Of a stretch of DNA of 64,000 nt, positions 58,621 to 64,000 are shown in pieces (the stretch's first letter is position 1; each line of letters begins with the position of its first letter). The position numbers were made by a program, and so were the translations under genes. This stretch comes from Actinomycetospora endophytica (GTDB lineage Bacteria; Actinomycetota; Actinomycetes; Mycobacteriales; Pseudonocardiaceae), in the NCBI RefSeq assembly GCF_021026375.1, contig NZ_JAJNDB010000001.1, positions 558,001-622,000 on the forward strand. The letters run 5' to 3'. The notes under the pieces were generated by a model, which made no database searches, had not been told where the DNA came from, and saw only the letters and a list, made by a program, of their open reading frames with translations.

Positions 58621-59879
58621 CGACCCGCACCGTCACCCCGCGGGACGGGGCGGCGAACCCCTCCGGCCCGCGGGCGGGGCGGGCGCTCACCGGTCTCGCC
58701 GTCGCGGCGGTCGCGCTGCTCGTGCTCGGCGCCTGCTCCTCCTCCGGCGACGCGGCAGGCGGCTTCGTCGCCGGCGGCGGCGCGGCGCTGAGCTGCCCGG
58801 TACCCGTGGGCCCGATGGCCTTCGCGGTGTCCGGACGTGCCAACAGCCCGGAGCCGGGGCTCCCGACCTCGGTGCAGCAGGCCGCGATCTCGGTCGTCTC
58901 CGGCGCGGCCGACCAGAAGGCCGCGCCGAAGTTCACCGTCGTGAACCTCGACGGGCGCCCGAGCGTGGCGGGCAGCGACACCTACCGGACCGACGCCGGG
59001 AACGCGATCGCCGCGCAGGACGACCGGAACGCCTTCCTCTCCGGGCTCGGGAAGGCGATCTCGCAGGTCCGGGCGCAGACCCCGGAGGCCGACGTGCTCG
59101 GCGCGCTGGCCCTCGCCGGGCGCTCGGTGCAGGGCGGGCGACCCGGCACCGTCGTCCTGGTCGACTCCGGGCTGTCCACCGTCGCGCCCCTGGACTTCCG
59201 CCAGGCGGGCCTGCTCGATGCGCCGGTGCCGGACACCGTCGACTTCCTGCGGTCCCATCAGGCCCTGCCGACGCTGAACGGGGCCACCGTCGTCCTCGCC
59301 GGGCTCGGCGACACCGCCGCGCCGCAGACCCCGCTGGACACCGCGCAGCACGGTGAGCTGGTCAACCTCTGGACGGGGATCGCGCAGGCCTCCGGGGCCG
59401 GGTGCGTCGCCGTCGTCGACGAGCCGCGCTCCGGCGACGCGCCCACCGACGTCCCGCCGGTGAGCGCGGTGGCGGTCCCACCGCCGCCCACCATCACCCC
59501 GGGCCGGGCGACGGCCCTGCCCGACGACGGGTCGGTCGGGTTCCAGCCCGACACCGCCGAGTTCCGGGACCGCGCGGCAGCACGCGGGGTGCTCGGCCCG
59601 TTCGCGGACTTCCTGGAGGGAGGACCGACCCGGCGGATCGCGCTGACCGGGACGACCGCTCGCGCCGGCACCCTCGACAGCCAGATCGCGCTCTCCACGC
59701 AGCGGGCGGACGCCGTGAAGGCGCTGCTCGTCGAGCTCGGGGCCTCGCCCGACCAGATCTCCACGAAGGGCCTCGGCAGTCAGTTCCCGGGGTACGTGAA
59801 CGACGTCGGGCCGGGCGGCGAGCAGCTGCCGGGTCCGGCGTCGACCAACCGGAAGGTGATCGTCGAGCCGACCGCGTGA
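58617..59879 (+). CDS. OmpA-domain lipoprotein with vWA-like middle region
   Basis: 420 aa. Signal peptide TGLAVAAVALLVLGAC gives C40 (lipobox V-L-G-A-C). The middle (about 60-260) has a vWA-like order of strands and helices: MAFAVSGRANSPEPGLPTSV, ADVLGALALAGRSVQGGRPG, TVVLVDSGLSTVAPLDF, ATVVLAGLGDTAAPQTPLD. The C-terminal part is an OmpA peptidoglycan-binding domain: VGFQPDTAEFRDRAAARGVL, RIALTGTTARAGTLDSQIAL, STQRADAVKALLVELGASPD, GPASTNRKVIVEPTA. It would tie the membrane complex of this operon to the cell wall. Confidence 0.85.
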   Translation: MTTRTVTPRDGAANPSGPRAGRALTGLAVAAVALLVLGACSSSGDAAGGFVAGGGAALSCPVPVGPMAFAVSGRANSPEPGLPTSVQQAAISVVSGAADQKAAPKFTVVNLDGRPSVAGSDTYRTDAGNAIAAQDDRNAFLSGLGKAISQVRAQTPEADVLGALALAGRSVQGGRPGTVVLVDSGLSTVAPLDFRQAGLLDAPVPDTVDFLRSHQALPTLNGATVVLAGLGDTAAPQTPLDTAQHGELVNLWTGIAQASGAGCVAVVDEPRSGDAPTDVPPVSAVAVPPPPTITPGRATALPDDGSVGFQPDTAEFRDRAAARGVLGPFADFLEGGPTRRIALTGTTARAGTLDSQIALSTQRADAVKALLVELGASPDQISTKGLGSQFPGYVNDVGPGGEQLPGPASTNRKVIVEPTA

Positions 59880-60144
59880 ACAGCGCCTCCGACCCCGTTC
59901 AGTGCCCGAACGGTCCTTCCCGGTAACGTGACCGGTATCTCTTCACGCTTCGGCAACCTTCCCGTAGTCCGGCTGACAACCCCTCCTATCAGGGCTGACC
60001 GAGGCTTCGCGGGGGGTTGCGGGTCGGAGATCTGAACCGATTGAGTAACGCAGCGTCACCGGCGGCGGTGTTCAGGCTGTCCTCAGCCCCCTAACGTCTT
60101 CTCTCCGGAAGCGTCACCACCCGACGTCCGGAGGGACACAACAG
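59880..60144 (+). promoter_or_regulatory. Long structured leader before the betaine synthesis gene
   Basis: 265 bp between genes. CAACCCCTC (59977-59985) and GGGGGGTTG (60011-60019) can form a 9-bp stem with one G-U pair. Further down, TAACGT (60092-60097) is a possible -10 with GTTCAG 16 bp upstream. GGAGG lies 10 nt before the ATG at 60145. I recognise no named riboswitch; osmotic control would be expected. Confidence 0.45.
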
Positions 60145-61842
60145 ATGACGACAGCCGCAGACCGGAGCCCCGACACCGCGGCTGGCCTCGACACGGAGTA
60201 CTCCGAGGCCGATGTACACCAGGAGTTCGGCGAGAACCCCAACGAGGTTCGCGACACGGACCACTACCAGGACGAGTACATCAAGGGCTTCGTCGACAAG
60301 TGGGACGATTACATCGGCTGGGAGGGACGGGCCGCCAGCGAGGGCTCGTTCTTCATCGACCAGCTGCGGTCGCGTGGCGTGGAGAAGGTTCTCGACGTCG
60401 CCACGGGTACCGGATACAACTCGGTGCAGCTGCTCAAGGCGGGCTTCGAGACCGTCTCGGCGGACGGCAGTGCCGAGATGCTCGCCCGCGCCTTCTCCAA
60501 CGGCCGCGAGCACGGGCACGTGCTGCGTGTGGTGCAGGCCGACTGGCGCTGGCTCAACCGTGACGTGCACGGCGAGTACGACGCGATCATCTGCCTGGGC
60601 AACTCGTTCACGCACCTGTTCGCGGAGCGCGACCGCCGCAAGGCGCTCGCCGAGTTCTACGCGATGCTCTCGCACGACGGTGTACTGATCCTGGATCAGC
60701 GCAACTACGACCAGATCCTCGACGGCGGCTTCCAGTCGAAGCACAAGTACAACTACGCCGGCGACACGGTCACCGCGGAGCCGGAGTACGTCGACGACGG
60801 CCTGGCCCGCTTCCGGTACACGTTCCACGACGACGGGTCCGTGTACCACCTCAACATGTTCCCGCTCCGCAAGGACTACGTCCGGCGCCTGATGCGCGAG
60901 GTGGGTTTCCAGAAGATCGACACCTACGGCGACTTCCAGGAGACCAACGCCGGCGACGTCCCCGACTACTGGACCCACGTGGCTGAGAAGACGTACCGCA
61001 CCGACGAGGAGCTCACCGACTCCTACTCGAGCGCGGTCCACACCGCTCGCGACTACTACAACTCGACCGACGCCGACACCTTCTACCACGAGGTGTGGGG
61101 CGGCGAGGACATCCACGTCGGCCTCTACAACTCGCCCGACGAGCCGATCGCCCCGGCGTCGGCGCGCACCGTCGAGCGGATGGCCGAGACCGCGGGCATC
61201 ACCGCGGAGACGCGGATCCTCGACATGGGCGCCGGCTACGGCGGCGCGGCGCGTCACCTCGCGAAGAAGTACGGCTGCAAGGTGACCTGCCTGAACCTCT
61301 CCGAGGTCGAGAACGAGCGGAACCGGGAGAAGACCCGCGAGCAGGGTCTCGACCACCTCGTCGACGTCCTCGACGGCTCGTTCGAGAGCATGCCGATCCA
61401 GGACAACGCGTACGACCTCGTCTGGTCGCAGGACGCGTTCCTGCATTCCGGCGAGCGCACGACGGTCGTCGAGGAGATCACCCGCGTGCTCGTGCCGGGC
61501 GGCCAGGTCGTGTTCACCGACCCGATGGCGGCCGACGGCGCGGACACCTCGAAGCTCGCGCCGATCCTGTCGCGCCTCTCGCTCGACACCCTCGGGTCGC
61601 CGGGCTTCTACAAGGAGGAGTTCGCGAAGCACGGGTTCACCGACTACGCCTTCGAGGACCACACCGACCAGCTCACGACCCACTACGGCCGAGTGCTGGC
61701 GGAGCTCGAGAAGGCGGAGAAGGCGTTCGCCGGGAAGATCTCGGACGAGTACATCTCGAACATGAAGACCGGCCTGAAGAACTGGGTCAACGGTGGCAAG
61801 TCCGGTCAGCTCGCGTGGGGCATCTTCCGTATCAAGCGGTGA
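60145..61842 (+). CDS. Fused glycine/sarcosine N-methyltransferase and sarcosine/dimethylglycine N-methyltransferase
   Basis: 565 aa with two SAM-methyltransferase domains. Domain 1 (about 20-295) is the glycine-sarcosine type: GFVDKWDDYIGWEGRAASEG, motif I LDVATGTGYNSVQLLKAGF (83-101), CLGNSFTHLF, DQRNYDQIL, KYNYAGDTVTAEPEYVDDGL. Domain 2 (about 300-565) is the sarcosine-dimethylglycine type: DTFYHEVWGGEDIHVGLYNS, LDMGAGYGGAARHLAKKYGC (359-378), WSQDAFLHSGERTTVVEEIT, TDPMAADGADTSKLAPILSR. Together they make glycine betaine from glycine in three SAM-dependent steps. Same length and order as the fused enzyme known from the halophile Actinopolyspora. Confidence 0.95.
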   Translation: MTTAADRSPDTAAGLDTEYSEADVHQEFGENPNEVRDTDHYQDEYIKGFVDKWDDYIGWEGRAASEGSFFIDQLRSRGVEKVLDVATGTGYNSVQLLKAGFETVSADGSAEMLARAFSNGREHGHVLRVVQADWRWLNRDVHGEYDAIICLGNSFTHLFAERDRRKALAEFYAMLSHDGVLILDQRNYDQILDGGFQSKHKYNYAGDTVTAEPEYVDDGLARFRYTFHDDGSVYHLNMFPLRKDYVRRLMREVGFQKIDTYGDFQETNAGDVPDYWTHVAEKTYRTDEELTDSYSSAVHTARDYYNSTDADTFYHEVWGGEDIHVGLYNSPDEPIAPASARTVERMAETAGITAETRILDMGAGYGGAARHLAKKYGCKVTCLNLSEVENERNREKTREQGLDHLVDVLDGSFESMPIQDNAYDLVWSQDAFLHSGERTTVVEEITRVLVPGGQVVFTDPMAADGADTSKLAPILSRLSLDTLGSPGFYKEEFAKHGFTDYAFEDHTDQLTTHYGRVLAELEKAEKAFAGKISDEYISNMKTGLKNWVNGGKSGQLAWGIFRIKR

Positions 61843-61858
61843 GTTGATCTTGCGGGAT

Positions 61859-61915
61859 TTGTCAGCGATGGTCCGTTGCTGACATCTGACGTCAGGATGA
61901 ACCCTTCCTGACATG
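61859..61915. repeat. 57-bp inverted repeat, left copy
   Basis: Begins TTGTCAGCGATGG and ends CCTTCCTGACATG. It matches the complement of 63057-63113 at 53 of 57 positions, and the first 25 are identical. It contains its own stems: TGTCAGC...GCTGACA and GTCAGGA...TCCTGAC, and a CTGACGTCAG palindrome. It starts 17 bp after the betaine gene, so it may serve as a terminator. Confidence 0.85.
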
Positions 61916-62060
61916 GGCGCGGGCATGACGGCGGCGGGCGTACCGACACTGGTACGTCCGCCGTCGTCGTCTGTCCCCACCGGCAGCGCACCCGCCGTCC
62001 ATCCACAGCTTCGCGCCGCGCGCTACTACCGGGCGCCGCCCACGGGCGACGGTCTCCGTC

Positions 62061-63041
62061 ATGAAGCGAGGCAGATGGGCAGAGGCGCTCGACGCGATCC
62101 ACGCGCGGGCCAAGGACAAGATCATCCAGGTCAAGGTGCTGGTCGTCGACCTGGGAATACCGGAGGGCACCGTCTATCGGCTGTGCCGCCATCGTGGTCC
62201 CTGGCAGCTCGTGGCGCCGGCGACCGTGATGCTGGAGACCGGCACCCCGACGAGACGGCAGCTGCTGCGGGCAGGGCTCCTGCACGCCGGTCCGGACGCC
62301 GTCGTCACCGGACTCGATGCCGCGCGAGCGCACCAGCTCCACCGCGGTGAGCTCCCCGAGGCCGTTCACCTGCTGATCCGTTCAAGCTCGCGGATTCACG
62401 GGACCTCTCTGATCGTCATCGAGCGGACGAAGCGGCTGCCTCCGGCGCTCCTGCGCGACGACTTCCCGGTCGCCCCGGTCGAGAGGTGCGTGCTCGATGC
62501 GGTGCGCCGCCTGCGAGGGGAGTCCGAGATCGCCGCGATCCTGACCGAGCCGGTCCAACGACGGATGGTCCTGCCCGGGATGCTCCGCGACGAGCTCGAC
62601 GCCGGCTGCCGCAAGGGAAGCTCGACGCCCCGGGCCGTCCTGCGCGCGATCGACGACGGCGTCCGGTCGGCCGCCGAGTTCGACGTCCATCGGTGGTGGT
62701 CGGCCCAGCCGGAGCTGCCGCGCGCGGTGCTGTTCAACTACCGGATCACCGCCGGCCGGCGCCTGCTCGGTATCGCCGACATCCTCGTCCCCGAGGTCGG
62801 CCTGGTGGTCCCGATCGACTCCGTGGAGCAGCACTTCGCCACCCCCGAGCAGGTCGCGGAGACCGAGCGTCAGCACCGTTCGTACCGCTCGGCGGGCCTG
62901 CACGTGATGGGGCTGCGCCCGAGTCGTGTCCGGCACGACCCCGCCGGACTCCTCCAAGACATCGTCGACGCGATCGAGGTGGCGCGCAGGCTTCCAACGC
63001 CCGCCGTCGAATGGGCACCCGACCTGCCGCTCAGTGGCTGA
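62061..63041 (+). CDS. AbiEi-like / DUF559-type protein
   Basis: 326 aa. The N-terminus KRGRWAEALDAIHARAKDKI, IQVKVLVVDLGIPEGTVYRL-C is a winged-helix start of the type IV antitoxin AbiEi group, followed by GPWQLVAPATVML, TGTPTRRQLLRAGLLHAGPD-AVVTGLDAA, VHLLIRSSSRIHG, VIERTKRLPPALL and PVAPVERCVLDAVRRL. The C-terminal part (LLGIADILVPEVGLVVPIDS, QHRSYRSAGLHVMGLRPSRV) resembles a DUF559/Vsr-type nuclease fold, but the D-x-E signature is weak (P-I-D-S in place of E-I-D). No toxin gene is next to it. Enclosed by 57-bp inverted repeats. Role unknown; defence or remnant. Confidence 0.7.
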   Translation: MKRGRWAEALDAIHARAKDKIIQVKVLVVDLGIPEGTVYRLCRHRGPWQLVAPATVMLETGTPTRRQLLRAGLLHAGPDAVVTGLDAARAHQLHRGELPEAVHLLIRSSSRIHGTSLIVIERTKRLPPALLRDDFPVAPVERCVLDAVRRLRGESEIAAILTEPVQRRMVLPGMLRDELDAGCRKGSSTPRAVLRAIDDGVRSAAEFDVHRWWSAQPELPRAVLFNYRITAGRRLLGIADILVPEVGLVVPIDSVEQHFATPEQVAETERQHRSYRSAGLHVMGLRPSRVRHDPAGLLQDIVDAIEVARRLPTPAVEWAPDLPLSG

Positions 63042-63056
63042 ACTCGGGCGCGGGCT

Positions 63057-63113
63057 CATGTCAGGAAAGGTTCATCGTGACGTCTGACGTCAGCAACGGA
63101 CCATCGCTGACAA
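63057..63113. repeat. 57-bp inverted repeat, right copy
   Basis: Inverse of 61859-61915, with four mismatches. It begins CATGTCAGGAAAGG, 15 bp after the AbiEi-like stop, and ends 12 bp from the deacetylase stop on the other strand. Relative to the deacetylase it lies in the same 3' orientation as the left copy does to the betaine gene. No flanking target duplication visible. Confidence 0.85.
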
Positions 63114-63125
63114 GACGACGACCGA

Positions 63126-64000
63126 TCAGCCCCGCGCCAACGACGACAACCGACCCCCGACGACCTTCTTCGCCTTCCGCCATCCCTTCGACGCCACGCT
63201 CGACAGGTCGGTCGTCGGCGTCAGGATCACCCGCCGCATCTCGTACGGCGAGTCCGACCGGCCGGCCAGCCCCGCCCGCGTCGTCACGGCGCACTTGTAG
63301 CCCAGCTCGGACACCAGCCGGGTCGTCGTCGCCGAGTAGTCCGACGCCGCGCCGTTCGGGAACGCGAGGGTGTCGACCGAGATTCCCAGCCCCGACTCCA
63401 GCTCGGAGCGCGACTCCTTGAGCTCCCCGAGCTGGCCCGCCTCGGTCTCCCGTTCCAGGATCGCGTGCGACACCGTGTGCGATCCGATCTCGTGGCCCGC
63501 CGCGAGCAGCGACTTCGCGCCCGACCAGTCCATGAACAGTCCCTCGCCCACCGAGGTCGGCGCCGGGTTGAGCTCCTCCGACACCCGCGCGACCTCCGCC
63601 ACCCGGGTCGCGTGGTCGAGCGTCTTCACCGAGGCGCGCACCGCGTCGTGGGCGGCCTGGCGCGCCGGGGCGTTGGTCAGGTCGTGCGTCACGCCGCCGA
63701 AGGTCAGGCGCGGGGCCCGGGCGCGCTCGAACGCCGCGGAGAGGTCCTCCCACCACGCGCCGACGGTCCCGGACAGGAACCCCGGCACGAGGAAGAACGT
63801 GGCCGGGAAGCCGTGCTCGGACAGCATCGGCACGCCGAGGTCGAGGTTGTCGCGGTACCCGTCGTCGAAGGTCAGCACGACCGCGCGGGGCGGCAGCGGT
63901 TCCCCGGCCGCCATCAGGGCCAGCGCCCGCTGCAGCGACAGCACCGTCGCGAAGCGCTCGAGCGTCCGCAACTGCTTCGCGAAGCCCAGCCGGCCGACGC
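63126..64000 (-). CDS. Polysaccharide deacetylase (NodB-type), partial at the window edge
   Basis: The frame is open to the right edge, so the N-terminus lies outside (a TTG at 63971 is the first internal start but is unlikely). NodB motif 1: VVLTFDDGYRDNLDLGVPML (T-F-D-D with metal Asp); HGFPATFFLVPGFLSGTVGA; motif 2: GHEIGSHTVSHAILE (H-x3-H); later VDTLAFPNGAASDYSATTTR and LGYKCAVTTRAGLAGRSDSP. Metal-dependent removal of N- or O-acetyl groups from glycans. No membrane segment in view. The 3' end carries one of the 57-bp repeats. Confidence 0.9.
   Translation of the reverse strand, partial: VGRLGFAKQLRTLERFATVLSLQRALALMAAGEPLPPRAVVLTFDDGYRDNLDLGVPMLSEHGFPATFFLVPGFLSGTVGAWWEDLSAAFERARAPRLTFGGVTHDLTNAPARQAAHDAVRASVKTLDHATRVAEVARVSEELNPAPTSVGEGLFMDWSGAKSLLAAGHEIGSHTVSHAILERETEAGQLGELKESRSELESGLGISVDTLAFPNGAASDYSATTTRLVSELGYKCAVTTRAGLAGRSDSPYEMRRVILTPTTDLSSVASKGWRKAKKVVGGRLSSLARG

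Noticed and set aside
59977-60097. Glycine or ydaO-type riboswitch before the betaine gene
   Set aside because: I could not find the conserved core bases of either class, only a simple stem.
61859-63113. Insertion sequence
   Set aside because: The enclosed gene is not a transposase and no target-site duplication is visible. Kept only as an inverted-repeat-bounded unit.

Overview
The window is very GC-rich (roughly 73-74 % by eye). Genes are packed, codon third positions are almost all G or C, GTG starts are common, and stop/start pairs often overlap as GTGA or ATGA. Content (LCP protein, RDD and DUF1990 proteins, VanJ-like phosphatases, LppX/LprG-type lipoproteins, TatC with a C-terminal tail, a fused glycine/sarcosine methyltransferase) points to an actinobacterium, most likely Pseudonocardiales. 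Genus is not determined. I saw no rRNA, tRNA, CRISPR array or transposase gene; this looks like chromosome.

Region 1 (1-23955) is mixed envelope and housekeeping content. It holds the tail of a PQQ-type sugar dehydrogenase coupled to a membrane EEP protein, an RDD protein, a low-molecular-weight phosphatase-like protein, a universal stress protein, a beta-propeller lipoprotein, a GMC oxidoreductase, an LCP ligase, an LCM-type methyltransferase, a K+ channel with RCK domain, a large protein with degenerate P-loop and TPR-like region, zwf, and an erythromycin-esterase-like protein. Many small hypothetical genes lie between them.

Region 2 (24030-35557) has a DUF2235 hydrolase coupled to a second EEP protein, an LppX/LprG-like lipoprotein, a polytopic membrane protein, a third EEP protein, tatC, DUF1990 and SRPBCC proteins, and a marR-ABC transporter operon with an operator placed inside its own promoter. 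Region 3 (35564-42709) has a second LppX/LprG-like lipoprotein, an acyl-CoA ligase divergent from a TetR regulator across a perfect 16-bp palindrome, a class III cyclase, DUF2000/AraC and TetR/NmrA divergent pairs.

Region 4 (42798-55640) is a minus-strand surface-polysaccharide locus. In transcription order: GT2, GT4, a flippase-GT4 fusion (937 aa), a membrane PMT-type glycosyltransferase, an acyltransferase, two paralogous secreted beta-amylase-like proteins, and UDP-glucose dehydrogenase. Four of the junctions are 4-bp start/stop overlaps. Region 5 (55980-59879) is a divergent four-gene operon of unknown function: two helical cytoplasmic proteins, a four-helix membrane protein with a Gly/Ser linker and coiled coil, and an OmpA-domain lipoprotein. 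Region 6 (59880-64000) has a fused glycine-sarcosine/dimethylglycine methyltransferase for glycine betaine synthesis, an AbiEi/DUF559-like gene enclosed by 57-bp inverted repeats, and a polysaccharide deacetylase cut by the window edge.

Three 72-bp palindromic elements sit exactly at gene 3' ends, and other palindromes of different sequence occupy similar positions. Several genes have a -10-like hexamer 6-8 nt before the start codon, which suggests leaderless transcripts.
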